DNA of 64,000 nt from Amphiduros pacificus (GCA_949316495.1 OX439006.1:43420918-43484917); one strand, 5' to 3'. Shown: positions 57,001 through 64,000, counted from the stretch's first letter. Translations and numbers: made by a program. The notes: a model not told the origin generated them from the letters alone.

Positions 57001-59350
57001 ACAAAATGCACAAATTTTCCTTGACATTGAACTTCAATCTTCCAGTTTAGCAAGTTAATTATACTTTTTAGCACTTGAAATTATGATCCCAATGTTGCCA
57101 TATTTATTAGTGACAAGATACTGAAAACCGTTTTTCGATATTGAAAAAAAAAATTTCACCGCGATTCATTCTTTACAGTAGTGTATGAAATGGTGGATGT
57201 CCCTCTGACCGGTCTCACGTTCTAGAACAGAGCCATATATTACTGGTAGTTTTGGAGATTCAAAGAAGTCAGCAGAGCTAAAAACTGAATATTCCATTGA
57301 AAAAGACCATTCCTTTGTCAATAACTAGGGTAGAAAGATAATTCTATAAAGGTGTGCGCAGAATCAAACGCAAGTTCTCAGGATTCATAAAAATCTGGCT
57401 GTAAACTGATTGGTGAAAGAATAACAAGAGCACTGACTCAAAGTCCCCCACACTTTGGGCACAAGTGATGTTTATGGTTGGGAGAATGTCTGAAAATGGG
57501 AGTGTTAAATGCAGAAAATAAATCCAACAATAAAGACAGTAACAAAAAACACAGATACAAACTTGTGCATGCACAGACGGATGATTGTTGCCATGGCAAC
57601 ATTATTGAACAATGACAGCCATAACATAATCAGATTGGGGGAAGGTCCCCAGAAGTGCATGTGTGCAATATCTAAGAAAAATGTAAGACGGTTGTGGCTA
57701 TATTGTGCACACAAGCCAAATTTGGCAACATGGTTGTCATGGCAACAGGAATTGACCAATCATAGCCATTATCTAATCAGATCAGAGGAAGGTCCATGGG
57801 AGTGCATGTGTGCAATATCTGAGCTAAATGTCAAACCGTTCTTGGTGTATCGTGCACACAAGCCAAATTGGCGACATGGTTGTCATGGCAACAGAAATTG
57901 ACCAATCACAGCCAATATCTAATTAGACCGTAGGAAGGTACACAGTGCATGTGTGCAATATCTGAGGTAAATGTCAAACCATTGTGGCTGTAACGGGCAC
58001 ACAAGTAATTTACCATGGCCGCAGCTCAATTTAATGTCCCCAGCTTTTCGCGTTGCGACGAATGCGGGGGACAAAAATAGTACCAGCAGTTGTACTAAAT
58101 GGTCAGTTTATGCATCAGACACCTGATTACAGATTATGACCTGATGTTGGTCAATTCAGATTTGATGATATTTTTGTGAGCAAGTCTAAGTATTTGGGGA
58201 ATTCCAAATTTAGAATGGTATCAAATATAGGGTAATGACTGCAGAGGTAGTATTCAATTACTACCTAAATGCAGATTATACCAGTCCTAACATAAATTTA
58301 TAAAAGTATGCCAAATTACACCTGTGGGTGATTAATTGAGCCATTTTTTGTCTTGTATAGGGAATATGTTTCACAAATCCACTACCAAAGAAAAGTTATT
58401 TTGGTAGTTTTTAGAAGCTAGATTGACAGATTCAATTTCATTTTTGGAAGAACCTGTTGGCACTTAGAGACCATTAATAATAATTGGGTAGGGGGGTTCA
58501 ATTTGGCCATGGGTATAGTTTTTATTAATTTGTTCTCGTATTACATGAATTAAAGTAGATACCTTGTGAAAACTTTGTCACACAAGGTACTGTTATAATG
58601 GAGATGATAAGTTTCTGTGGTATCAAGAATGAATGAATGAATGAATGAATGAATGAATGAATGAATGAATGAATGAATGAATGAATGAATGAATGAATGA
58701 ATGAATGAATGAATGAATGAATGAATGAATGAATGAATGAATGCTTTGAGGCACATCAACCACTTGGGCCATTTAGTGCCTAATCAAAAATAATAATGGC
58801 AGGCATGTCTAAAGCCAAACACATTTTAACTACTATATGAAAGATTTGTGTCTGAATTAAAGACTAACAAAACCTTACACGTTCACATGTTTGGTTTAAA
58901 TAAATAAAATAGCAGGCATGTTTAAAGCCAAACACATTTTAACTACCATATGAAAGATTTGTTTCTGAATTAAAGACTAACAAAACCTTACATATTCACA
59001 TATTTGGTTTTAAAATTTTAATGGGAAAAAGTGAGTAAAGTATCCTGATGTGTGATTTGAACCTTATGAACGGTACAATATGCTATAAGATAAATGTGAC
59101 TCTGTGACCAGACTGGCAAAACCAAAAAGATGTTTTACTCCAAGTGGAAAAAAAAGGAAATTTTTGTTGTGAAAACATAATGAGATATGATTTATGTTTC
59201 CCCTGTGAGGTACAAACTCTCCAGAAAGATGAGGTATGGATAGACCTACCTTGATCTGCTACGAGTTGTTGGGGAAGTAGTAGGTGATGTGATTGGAGAT
59301 TTTGTGGCATCCTCCCCCGATTCAGTGGCTTTGTTCTCTTCTGTATCCAT
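24061..59350 (-). CDS. ZMYND8: ZMYND8-like chromatin reader: PHD-bromo-PWWP-MYND (complete, 23 coding exons)
   Basis: Exons in transcript order: 59350-59250, 44853-44789, 43813-43706, 42584-42441, 41577-41432, 40181-40038, 39287-39174, 38804-38712, 38406-38319, 37933-37878, 37603-37523, 36598-36483, 36096-34977, 34330-34126, 33686-32783, 31578-31263, 30748-30680, 30400-30316, 29849-29725, 28443-28195, 27882-27772, 26682-26551, 24240-24061. All phases join and the sum is 4752 nt (1583 aa; vertebrate ZMYND8 is about 1200). PHD is near residues 190-236, bromodomain 237-353, PWWP about 381-430, coiled coil 1268-1360 and MYND 1361-1400. Vertebrate ZMYND8 (PRKCBP1) reads acetylated and methylated histones and recruits demethylase and NuRD complexes. 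The extra length is acidic and Lys/Glu-rich sequence in exons 13-15. Exon 1 starts [14 protein letters not shown]; a TTGTAG just upstream of the ATG may be an acceptor for a non-coding first exon. Exon 16 uses an atypical donor (AAG|GTGCTC). Confidence 0.93.
24360..24980. repeat. dispersed AGGTCA-rich repeat (copy 1)
   Basis: Intronic repeat with CAAGGTCAAAGGTCACATGAC, ATGTTGCAGGTACACAAATTT and related motifs. Other copies are at about 26036-26510, 49335-49957 and 57238-57280, some ending in GGACAGACATTTTCCCCACT. Perfect AGGTCAAAGGTCA occurs at 24544-24556 and 24944-24956. Confidence 0.8.
25033..26031. mobile_element. TTAA-flanked TIR element (999 bp, non-coding, foldback)
   Basis: The ends are inverted repeats, CGTTAGGGGGAACAG... 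and ...CTGTTCCCCCTAACG, flanked by TTAA (25029-25032 and 26032-26035). It sits inside the AGGTCA repeat. The related copy near 24481 (CACTTTAATAGTTGAGATG) shows the likely empty site. Inner arms also pair (TTTAGTTTAAATAGA against TCTATTTAAACTAAA). It has no open frame and is a non-autonomous DNA transposon of a TTAA-targeting class; the superfamily is unresolved. Confidence 0.85.
26036..26510. repeat. dispersed AGGTCA-rich repeat (copy 2)
   Basis: Continues the copy interrupted by the TIR element. It has AGGTCAAAGGTCA at 26087-26099, CAGACATTTTCCCCACTCC, and CTTCAAAGAAGTCAGCAGAG twice. Confidence 0.8.
28195..28443 (-). CDS. ZMYND8: ZMYND8 exon 20: MYND zinc finger
   Basis: The exon begins exactly at the MYND domain: [20 protein letters not shown], then [15 protein letters not shown], with all Cys/His ligands in place. 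The upstream exon ends EEAKKKQW, matching the vertebrate junction KKKQWCANC. MYND binds proline-rich peptides of co-repressors in vertebrates. A Ser/Thr-rich tail follows. Confidence 0.95.
28499..29444. mobile_element. TTAA-flanked foldback TIR element (946 bp)
   Basis: The ends GGGTATTTATGGGTGTTGGT and ACCAACTCCCATAAATACCC are inverted over about 45 bp with mismatches. They are flanked by TTAA at 28495-28498 and 29445-29448. Inner segments pair too: GATCCTAGTGAAACAGATTT (near 28917) against AAATCTGTTTCACTAGGATC (near 29080), and TTCTGCAGATT against AATCTGCAGAA. Short open frames in it are not supported as genes. It lies in a ZMYND8 intron. Confidence 0.87.
30749..30990 (-). repeat. 52-53 bp minisatellite carrying a splice acceptor in every unit
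   Basis: Upstream of exon 17 (minus strand) are four extra copies of the acceptor plus exon start: GTTTCAG|GCCATGTCAGGT, then CTCAGAGGAGTGTTT. Acceptor edges fall at 30748 (true), 30800, 30852 (weaker, GTGTCAG), 30905 and 30958. The repeats also contain TTTGTCATTGTCATTTGG from the intron. All minus-strand frames are open across the array. Confidence 0.93.
32012..32135. repeat. 62-bp direct tandem duplication
   Basis: TGTCAAACTGAGTTTTAAGT with its following 42 bp occurs twice in a row with one or two differences, in a ZMYND8 intron. The copies are nearly identical, so the duplication is recent. Confidence 0.9.
32178..32284 (-). mobile_element. tRNA-like SINE head or tRNA fossil
   Basis: On the minus strand the segment reads AGCTCCATTGGTAAAGTG (box A-like, near 32270) and, about 75 nt later, GTTCAAACCC (box B, 32190-32199). 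The spacing is long for a plain tRNA and no acceptor stem closes, so a SINE head is more likely than a tRNA gene. Confidence 0.4.
33272..33667 (-). repeat. ZMYND8: coding minisatellite: ten 13-residue [13 protein letters not shown] repeats
   Basis: A 39-bp unit repeated ten times in exon 15, encoding KDK(E/G)EEIIADSES with small variants (SGPK, TESK, SETK). The period is divisible by three, so expansion stays in frame. It adds about 130 acidic residues not known from vertebrate ZMYND8. Confidence 0.95.
34126..34330 (-). CDS. ZMYND8: ZMYND8 exon 14: acidic Glu/Ser tract
   Basis: Encodes [20 protein letters not shown], then long Glu/Asp/Ser runs ending NPEI. It is phase 0 at its start, joined to the GAGGACCTG|GTGAGT donor of exon 13. 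It leaves one base that makes Gly with exon 15. The purine/pyrimidine-asymmetric DNA also opens a Ser-rich antisense frame, which is not a gene. Confidence 0.85.
36483..37603 (-). CDS. ZMYND8: ZMYND8 exons 11-12: Cys-rich linker and PWWP start
   Basis: Exon 11 (37603-37523) encodes [11 protein letters not shown]...DYWFCEPC, the short zinc-binding linker seen between bromodomain and PWWP in ZMYND8. Exon 12 encodes [20 protein letters not shown] followed by [11 protein letters not shown]. The PWWP signature here is PPWP. The domain finishes in exon 13 ([14 protein letters not shown]). The intron between them contains the AT microsatellite at 36620-37435. Confidence 0.93.
36620..37435. repeat. 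(AATAT)n microsatellite and degenerate GATATGCTAACTATG repeat
   Basis: A degenerate 15-20 bp repeat (GATATGCTAACTATG, about 36655-37000 and again about 37490-37510) leads into a near-perfect pentanucleotide array (about 37018-37330), followed by TAATATATAA units. The long Tyr/Ile open frame is an artefact of the repeat. Confidence 0.95.
37878..39287 (-). CDS. ZMYND8: ZMYND8 exons 7-10: bromodomain
   Basis: The four exons encode [60 protein letters not shown] and [20 protein letters not shown]. The conserved acetyl-lysine-binding Asn of the HN(C)I..(Y/F)NG region is present. For exon 9 the donor GGAC|GTAGGT at 38319 was preferred over CGTAG|GTGG. Only the former keeps the frame into exon 10 and gives FNGLHNKLT, matching vertebrate FNGGNHKLT. 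Confidence 0.9.
39495..40037 (-). repeat. 36-bp minisatellite derived from the PHD exon 3' edge and donor
   Basis: About 15 units of GTGAGGGCAGGGGACTGGGT plus GTGTCCGGAATGTGAG on the minus strand. The unit equals the end of exon 6 (GGGGACTGGGTGTGTCCGGA...GAG) plus the first intron bases. Each unit carries a GAG|GTGAG donor. The period is divisible by three, and the units next to the exon stay open, coding V(S/R)AG(Q/D)WVCPECE. Confidence 0.95.
40038..40181 (-). CDS. ZMYND8: ZMYND8 exon 6: PHD finger
   Basis: Encodes [19 protein letters not shown], then [14 protein letters not shown] and GDWVCPECE, a full set of C4HC3 zinc ligands. It is very close to the vertebrate CWVCHREG...CELCPRVYHAKCL...GDWFCPECE. 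The exon is phase 0 at both ends, and the donor is GAG|GTGAGTG. Its 3' edge is the seed of the neighbouring minisatellite. Confidence 0.95.
41642..42239. mobile_element. TA-flanked foldback TIR element (598 bp)
   Basis: The ends CCGTATCCACTCGGGTTAGC and GCTAACCCGAGTGGATACGG are perfect inverted repeats continuing into GCCCATG, flanked by TA (41640-41641, 42240-42241). Inner arms GATTTTAATTGC...ATGATAAATAA and TTATTTATCAT...GCAATTAAAATC pair as well. TA targeting suggests a Tc1/mariner-like helper, but there is no coding sequence to confirm it. Confidence 0.87.
42790..43000 (+). repeat. dispersed repeat, partner of 21060-21270
   Basis: Shares TTTATCTCATA.TTGGTG.TTCAAGAG, GTGTTCTGCACC and GAGATATTTT with the reverse strand of 21060-21270. 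No ends or coding sequence were recognised. Confidence 0.6.
43108..43298. mobile_element. short foldback element (about 190 bp)
   Basis: The arms GCAGATCTATGTTGTTATGT and the complement of ACATACTCACAATATAAATCTGC align imperfectly. The centre CTCATAATGAGGTCATTACA...TGTAATGACATCATTGAG forms a strong hairpin. It is consistent with a MITE; no target-site duplication could be fixed. Confidence 0.55.
43440..43680. repeat. 15-bp CTGGCACCCACTGCC minisatellite
   Basis: About 16 units in the intron just downstream of ZMYND8 exon 3, starting 26 bp past its donor (GAT|GTAAGT). Unlike the exon-edge arrays, it shows no clear copy of the exon. Open frames on both strands are artefacts. Confidence 0.93.
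44256..44700. repeat. 21-bp CATAGTTCCTGAGCCAGACAC minisatellite
   Basis: About 21 units with a T/C alternation (GTTCC or GCTCC), in the intron just after ZMYND8 exon 2. The period is divisible by three, so long open frames (PEPDTIV and, antisense, MVSGSGT) appear on both strands. These are not accepted as genes. Confidence 0.95.
44854..47439 (-). other. part of ZMYND8 intron 1 without strong features
   Basis: AT-rich unique sequence. Noted items are a tRNA-like fragment (46903-46970) and a short segment near 45775-45840 (TTTTGGGACAAAACACTCAGA) related to 22295-22330. No gene is supported. Confidence 0.5.
46903..46970 (-). mobile_element. tRNA-like fragment (SINE head or tRNA pseudogene)
   Basis: On the minus strand, TAGCTCAGTGGTATTGCTGG (box A) is followed about 30 nt later by GGTTCCATTCC (box B variant). 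Spacing is tRNA-like, but the flanks do not form a convincing acceptor stem and box B deviates from GGTTCRANNCC. Confidence 0.4.
47440..49340. repeat. 36-bp satellite array in ZMYND8 intron 1
   Basis: About 35-40 copies of TGAATATTGCTCATTTCCAT plus CTATTACTGCTGTCAT. They are degenerate at 47440-47620, interrupted by a 481-bp element, then well kept at 48102-49300. The unit length is a multiple of three without stops on either strand, which yields apparent proteins of 422 and 402 codons that are not credible. Confidence 0.95.
47621..48101. mobile_element. TIR element inserted in the 36-bp satellite (481 bp)
   Basis: The ends GGTCTCACCCCAGTAATT and AATTACTGGGGTGAAACC form an inverted repeat with one mismatch. 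CTGT is duplicated at 47617-47620 and 48102-48105. The satellite unit itself (ATTACTGCTGTCATTGAA) gives the empty site, so the boundaries are firm. It holds a Lys-rich frame of 89 codons with no recognised domain. Confidence 0.88.
49341..49957. repeat. dispersed AGGTCA-type repeat (copies 3-4) hosting the large element
   Basis: Two tandem, related copies. The first has the uninterrupted sequence ATGAAACATATATTACTGGT (about 49622-49641). The second is split after ATGAAACATAT by the 7.3-kb element and resumes at 57235 as ATATATTACTGGTAG. Confidence 0.8.
51271..52455 (-). CDS. uncharacterised Lys-rich, acidic and coiled-coil protein exon of the large TIR element
   Basis: An open exon of about 394 codons follows a good acceptor (ATATGTTTTCAG|GGGAAAGTG) and ends at TAA 51271-51273. 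Order of parts: a Lys-rich N-terminus with about eight KVSIG(S/P)KNKK repeats; ESNNSDEDS-type acidic repeats; nuclear-localisation-like basic clusters (RKKRKQ, SKKRTRW); then a Lys/Arg-rich predicted helical C-terminus with [20 protein letters not shown] and [13 protein letters not shown]. It looks like a nuclear nucleic-acid-binding protein. No DDE or other catalytic triad is visible. The upstream exon(s) and start are unknown. It is not a ZMYND8 exon, because exons 1 and 2 of that gene join in frame without it. The reading frame is long and intact. Confidence 0.6.
   Translation of the reverse strand, partial: QGKVNKKSDPKSTRQKEGQPDKDKKLNLGKKKQGLGVKMEKKVSIGSKNKKVSIGPKNKKVSIGSKNKKVSISSKKKKVSIGSKKKKFSIGPKKKVSIDPKLKETDRCSFRKNVGPGIRKSPRLHNPDRGSDEKESNNCDEDSEEEESNNSDEDFYEGASNNSDVDSDEEERNNSDEDIPRKKRKQHCENEKDQQNIGEKENEKDEKNIAAKEMSSRTRKRQNHTQSCESTSKKRTRWSPRVKLTLPPTDNESESEESESENSEPTTPYQKTLKAIKHKFGLEGVMDYKKNEALRSKYRRLNRTPEQLANDRAKAKIRNQKYRDKMKNKQKVPKTKAEIDKIREYNSLKKRESRQRCSDYERMKKRYEEEKRIAEEMQKQELEKEAEVLNHKII
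53220..54300. repeat. diverged ~150-bp tandem repeats ending in a GGCCGGAC-rich patch
   Basis: Segments near 53290, 53440, 53590, 53740, 53890 and 54045 share AAAGTTTTTTTGT(G)AAAAACCAATTTTTCACC. The block is bracketed by GACTCACATGCAAT (about 53257) and ATTGCATGTGAGTC (about 54282). It may itself be an older element nested inside the large one. Near 54220-54250 is GGACGGCCGGACAGACGGCC. Confidence 0.6.
54330..56090. repeat. ~365-bp satellite, about five decaying copies
   Basis: Units begin with (T)TGGACATTGGGTGACTC near 54335, 54703, 55072, 55431, 55782 and 55985. The first three are close to each other; later ones are shorter and more divergent. Each full unit has two GTCAAAAAGTG-like sites about 165-200 bp apart. 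Confidence 0.85.
57570..58015. repeat. ~145-bp tandem repeat, three copies
   Basis: Units contain GTTGTCATGGCAACAGGAAT, GACCAATCATAGCC, GAAGGTCC and GTGCATGTGTGCAATATCT. It ends beside GTTGCGACGAATGCGGGGGA (about 58050), which looks like the end of another dispersed repeat. The 130-codon frame through it is judged spurious. Confidence 0.8.
58628..58743. repeat. (GAAT)n microsatellite, about 28 copies
   Basis: A perfect tetranucleotide array. The IHSF-repeat frame on the minus strand is an artefact. Confidence 0.98.
58797..59025. repeat. ~118-bp direct duplication
   Basis: GGCAGGCATGTCTAAAGCCA with the following 90 bp is repeated from about 58915 with roughly 95% identity by eye. It lies in ZMYND8 intron 1, about 225 bp from exon 1. 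Confidence 0.85.
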
Positions 59351-60879
59351 GGCAACAGCTACAACAGACGTCATAATGTAGCTGTGATTATTCACTCTGT
59401 TTGCATGCATGCATCAATGCTTAAGTTTCTTAATAACAGGACATAATTATTTTTTATCTATTTTGTTCTATAGACACTAAATCAATGTCCGAGCCCCACC
59501 CAATGAATACAGATACCAACAAACATTGTTGACTGCATGCCTTGCATAACATGCCTTGTATAACATCACATGTAATGTCATTTCTTCCTGGATAGTTATT
59601 GGCTTCATTAAACATTTTTTCACCAAAGGAGTGTGCGTGTCAGCTGTTTCAGAGTATACAATATACTTTTCAATATAACAGTAGCTAAGTCACAGGCTAT
59701 CTTAAGCATTGATGGTTCAAAAGTAGTTCAATAGGTCTTCCTGAGAGACCATAAAGTGTTGTGTAAGTAATGAGGATGGGATTTGATCACTGCACTTAGT
59801 CGCAGTTGCCTAGGAACCTAATTGTGGAGCTGGATTCACTTGTGAATTCAGCTCCATTTTCTGTTAATCATTTCCTTGGTAGGAACTTGTATATCCTTGA
59901 TTTCACCTACTTGATGGTGACTTTGTGACTTTGTCTTGTTATAAACTGGTATGTTGTTGTGCTGACCTTAATCTACCTCTTCATCATCAGAATGTCATTA
60001 TTCGATGAATGAATTGGTATAATTCTGTACAATAATCCTCACAATAACAAGGAAATGTTTTTTTTTAAATGGTGCCAAGAAGGCCAAACCATTTCACGAA
60101 CACAGAAATAAGGATACAGACAATTGGTGGTGAAATCCAATGACCTGCCTGCCTATACACAATCGTGTGTCAGCAGCGAGTCTAACCACCGCATAGTTCG
60201 CCGGGAGGTATAGGCCGGCGCTTTCACTTGCAGGCAAATCTGCCAGCTTCAAGTGTGTGCATCCGAAGACAGAAAATATGATCTGGGGAGTAGTCATTAG
60301 TTTTGGTGCAGAGATTAAATTTATTCATTAAATTGTTTGATTGTTTACTTCACACAAAAAGTGAGCTTATTTTGTCTAATGATTTCAGAAAATGATTATA
60401 TACTTGTACGTATTATTCTCGTTTTACCACCCTATTTCAATACATTTGACCTGTTCAAAAATTTCTGCTCGCAAACTAAATATAAATGATATACTAATCC
60501 ACCAGGTGGCAGGCTGATAGTCATTTTGAAGTAAATAAAATATTTTTTTCTCATTCAGTAACTTACGACATGAGCAATGTCAGAGGAATTTTCCATGAAA
60601 TGGACTAATTTTGCCATTTATGAATGAATGGGCTGAGTCAGGTCATGCAAGTTCATGTAAACAACTCACATGTCGACCCAAATAGCAGGAGTCAAGAGGC
60701 TTTAGAGTGAAATTAACTGAACTCATCATGAGCCGCTCACCGACTCACTGACTATATATAAGTGTAACTTTGCAAATGAATAATGCATTTGAATCACAAA
60801 CTGTGCTGATAACTTCACTCACAATGCAGCTTATCCATCTTGTTTTTTTTTAATGATCGGATTTTAGAGAGTTTTTTTG

Positions 60880-61705
60880 TACATTTCCGATTTAAATTTT
60901 GCAGTTCCGGTGTGCTGTTTCAATGGGGCAGTATGGCAACCCCCAACCAGCCTTTATGTCCCCTGATTTCGCATAAGCTTATGGAACTAGCAACCAAGGA
61001 TCAAAGGACCAATCCCCCCAATGTCCCTGATATTATGGAATAGCAGTGAATCGTAGTTTAAGAGAAACATCATTTGGTCCTCCTTGCTCTCTTCTGGCTG
61101 GGCTGGTCAGAACAATATGACCGTTTCAGTGTCACCCCATTCACCCATGAAGAGATTCCAAACCACACAACTAGTGTGACATTCTCGTGACAGATATGAG
61201 GTGACAAATTAAAAAGTTGATTTTCTGGTACTTAAAACAAGTCACCTGATTTATTTGTGTCTTGCTATAAGATTATGGAAGCTTGATACCAGCTGAAAAT
61301 GAAACATATCTAAGAGCAGAAGACAAGACTTGTTGATGTGGGTGCCATCTTGTGTCATGTGACAAAGTTACTGGAGGTGCAGGTGGGGGTTCAGCAAACT
61401 CGCAAATATCAAATGGCTTGAATTCTCCCACCAGAATGTTAATAGGAATTATTCTTTATCCAAAAGTTATCTAGACCAAAATGCAAGCATTTATTTCACT
61501 GTTCTGAAGAAATAGTTTTACACGTGGAACCCACTTGGGACCTCTCTATGACGTACTTTAGAAACAGCCAATCTTGACGCACACTCCAAACATCTACAAT
61601 GGCTCATCAATAGGCTGATTGCCGATCTCCATGTTGTTTTTTTTTCCCCATTGAAAAGTACACACCGGAACTGTACAACTTTTCCGGAACCAGATCTGTA
61701 CAACT
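60880..61705. mobile_element. degraded inverted-repeat element
   Basis: The left arm TTGTACATTTCCG...CAGTTCCGGTGTGCTGTTTC...CAATGGGG is mirrored on the right by CCCCATTGAAAAGTACACACCGGAACTG...CCGGAA...GTACAA. The arms are imperfect and the outer ends are uncertain. Probably an old MITE-like element. Confidence 0.45.
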
Positions 61706-62286
61706 CCACTATATTTAATCATTGGTCGGAGAGACTGGCAGGGGGCCTATGGGGGGAATTCACTGCCTCTGAAGTGTAATCCCTCATAACTTCTTCAAAT
61801 GATTTAATTCAGACATGAAATTCGCCAGAAAGCAAGATTAGATGTGTAAGACATTTGAGATATCTTAATAATAAGTGTACAGTGTGTGTGCCTTCCACAC
61901 TGAGGTCGCGACACTGTGTTGCGACCTGTCTCTTCACGAGGGGACACCTCACAACCCGACGTAGCCTCCAGAGCTCTGCTCGCTCAAGTCGGGGTTCCAC
62001 AACTAAGTGAATCGGCCCCCCAAAGTGAAGTTGGCCCTGCCGTAGGTAGGTGAACTTGGCCCCCAAGAGAAACCGGCCCCAGTCACTCTGAACCAGCTCA
62101 AAACCCATGAAATCTCCTTCGAGAAGGCTATTTGACCCTCAGGGTAGTAACTTACCCTAGGGACCTTCAGTAGCCATTAATTTTCTTCTGGTAACTTGAT
62201 AATCTTGTCACCTAAATGGGGGCTGACTTCTCCAAGGGGCAAACTTCTTTTGGGGACTGACTTCACTCAGGGGCTGACTTGAATGC

Positions 62287-62840
62287 TAGACGATCCGCCT
62301 CACGCTACCAGCGACTCATTACCTGTCCGCCTCACGACCTGTCCGCCTCACTACTCGTGCGCCTCACTGGCCCATAGATTCATATTAAGTCCACAATCAC
62401 CTACCTTTTAAACAACCTCTTGTTGAGAATATTTGCAGCTTTGTCAAATGTAGATGTGTTTTAAAAAAAAGTAAGTTTAAATAAGTCAATTCTATATTTT
62501 GTTCCGCCGAATTCGCCGAGGGTATTCAGAGGGCGGAGGTCGGCGTCCGCCGCCTTCCTCCACCGGAACCCCCCGGCTCCAATCGTGCAGAAACGGGATA
62601 ACCCTTGCCGGACCCAATCGTGTTTCTTTGACAGATCACTCGCGATATACGAATGACGATGTTTTACTAACCTCGTCTTGAGAATACAGCTTTATATGAC
62701 AAGGATTCATATTCTTTGTGAAATGTAGATGTGTTTAAAAAAAAAGAGAGTCAAATTTGGTCTATTACAAGCAATGTGAGGCGGACAGGTAGTGAGGCGG
62801 ACAGGTCATGAGGCGGAACATCTGAGGCGGAACGTCCAGC
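62287..62840. mobile_element. MITE with TIRs made of TGAGGCGGACAGGT subrepeats
   Basis: The left end CTAGACGATCCGCCTCA and right end TGAGGCGGAACGTCCAG match as inverted repeats (15 of 17). Each arm holds three to four tandem copies of a 15-16 bp unit (GTGAGGCGGACAGGTAG/TCA) in opposite orientation. The middle is GC-rich near 62505-62600. No clear target-site duplication. A similar inverted pattern of GGGGCTGACTT units flanks it on the left (61985-62285), perhaps a second element. Confidence 0.65.
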
Positions 62841-63478
62841 ACCCACTGACTTCACTTGTCACCATATGATGTAGCCTTAAATAACTTGCAAACAATAGTG
62901 CAAATGATCTCTCAATTGCTGCATAAGGTCAGAATCATTTATGGAACATTCCAAGATGTGCATTGTTCTGGTAAATAGGCTGGCATCAAGGATGGGGGAT
63001 TCGGTGTCATTTGACATTGTTTTGAACAATAAATTTAATAATATACTTTGAACTCCGAAACGTGTAGGGATTTAGCAGTTAACACATCACTCAATCAATT
63101 TTGAAGTCTGCTTTTCTATAAATCTATGGAATCGCTGATACAGCATGATTGTTTTTCTTTCTTATAATCCATTTTCTTATTCAAATGACAGTAGATGACG
63201 ACAAAATACACCTACTCAGATTTTGTTCCCGGCAAATGTTTTGACTGGGACCGCCATATTACACACTTTTATGTAAACTTATTGCTGATTGGTTCGTTAC
63301 TAAATCTTACATTTTCGTGTACTTCCTGTCATTGAGTCAAAAAATCATTCAAGTATACACAATATCATAACCATTACTCATTATTTAAAAGGTATCATTA
63401 TATGATGAGTTTTTGTGACATATCGCCCGAATTTGCTTTTAAAACACCGGCTTTCAGGAAATAGGTCACAAATATAAG

Positions 63479-63816
<338 letters not shown>

Positions 63817-64000
63817 TAAGAATCCCTCAATGTAGTTAACTCTTTCAAACAATACCACACAAGGTCTCATAAAGAGTAGACTAATAACACTGCCCCGAAG
63901 CATTATTTTGGATGATAATAATACAACTTAAGGAAGACATCAACCCTGGTTTTGAAAACTTACTTGGGAGTTTTGTCTTTGTCACATTATGTTGTTCAAC

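Larger units (their letters stand above)
49958..57234. mobile_element. large TIR element, 7277 bp, family not recognised
   Basis: Perfect 24-bp terminal inverted repeats start GGCTCTGTTCTAGAACGTGA and are followed by GACC. They are flanked by ATAT at 49954-49957 and 57235-57238 (a TA duplication with one more terminal T/A fits equally well). The neighbouring repeat copy at 49622-49641 gives the precise empty site. Contents: a minus-strand coding exon (51271-52455), a region of diverged tandem repeats of about 150 bp (53220-54200), a satellite of about 365 bp (54330-56090), and ten exact GTCAAAAAGTG motifs. The TIRs are short and no capsid, polymerase or integrase-like protein is seen, so this does not look virus-like. 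No transposase was recognised. It may be a non-autonomous derivative or an unknown DNA transposon. Confidence 0.85.
59351..63180. other. ZMYND8/TRAM1 intergenic region
   Basis: The 5'UTR and promoter of ZMYND8 must lie here, but no first exon could be fixed. Candidates are the CpG-containing patch about 60160-60240 and the region near the TRAM1 promoter. Also present are two TIR-like elements (60880-61705 and 62287-62840) and GGTCGCGACACTGTGTTGCG with CCACC-type dyad symmetry near 61904. No further coding exon is supported. Confidence 0.45.

Noticed and set aside
49958-57234. Polinton/Maverick identity for the large element
   Set aside because: The TIRs are only 24 bp, the target duplication is 2-4 bp rather than 6, and no capsid, polymerase B or integrase-like sequence was seen.
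58550-58759. IHSF-repeat peptide
   Set aside because: Translation of the (GAAT)n microsatellite.

Overview
The window looks like nuclear DNA of a marine lophotrochozoan, most likely a mollusc. This is inferred from AT-rich sequence, long introns packed with mini- and microsatellites, a tRNA-headed SINE, many small TIR elements, dispersed repeats of the AGGTCAAAGGTCA / GGACAGACATTTTCCCC kind, and intron-rich metazoan genes. Nothing bacterial, viral or retroviral was recognised.

Layout. (1) 1-2074, + strand: the last two coding exons of a protein ending in two PPxY motifs, followed by a probable 3'UTR intron. (2) 2292-10740: 3'UTR and intergenic DNA with minisatellites, old dispersed repeats and one tidy SINE. 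(3) 11000-19373, + strand: a complete eight-coding-exon nuclear I-kappa-B gene (I-kappa-B-zeta/Bcl-3-like, 1317 aa) with a perfect palindromic kappa-B site 212 bp upstream of its ATG. (4) 24061-59350, - strand: a complete 23-coding-exon ZMYND8-like gene (PHD, bromodomain, PWWP, coiled coil, MYND; 1583 aa). All its exons join in phase and the summed CDS is 4752 nt. (5) 63601 to the window end, + strand: the first coding exon of TRAM1, head-to-head with ZMYND8.

The introns carry most of the novelty. Four separate minisatellites are tandem amplifications of an exon edge. Two carry a splice donor (187-1600 and 39495-40037), one a splice acceptor (30749-30990), and one the ZMYND8 stop codon region (23823-24060). 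Each places a row of near-identical decoy signals next to the real one, and two of them stay open in the reading frame. The first intron of ZMYND8 also holds a 7277-bp element (49958-57234) with perfect 24-bp terminal inverted repeats. Its empty site can be read from a neighbouring repeat copy. It has one recognisable coding exon of unknown function, internal satellites and a recurring GTCAAAAAGTG motif. At least four smaller TIR elements with good boundaries are present (25033-26031, 28499-29444, 41642-42239, 47621-48101).

Functionally the genes are ordinary host genes: a nuclear NF-kappa-B co-regulator, a chromatin reader and an ER translocon accessory protein. They are neighbours, and no shared pathway is implied. 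Exon calls rest on splice consensus, phase continuity and recalled family sequence. No alignment or transcript data were available.
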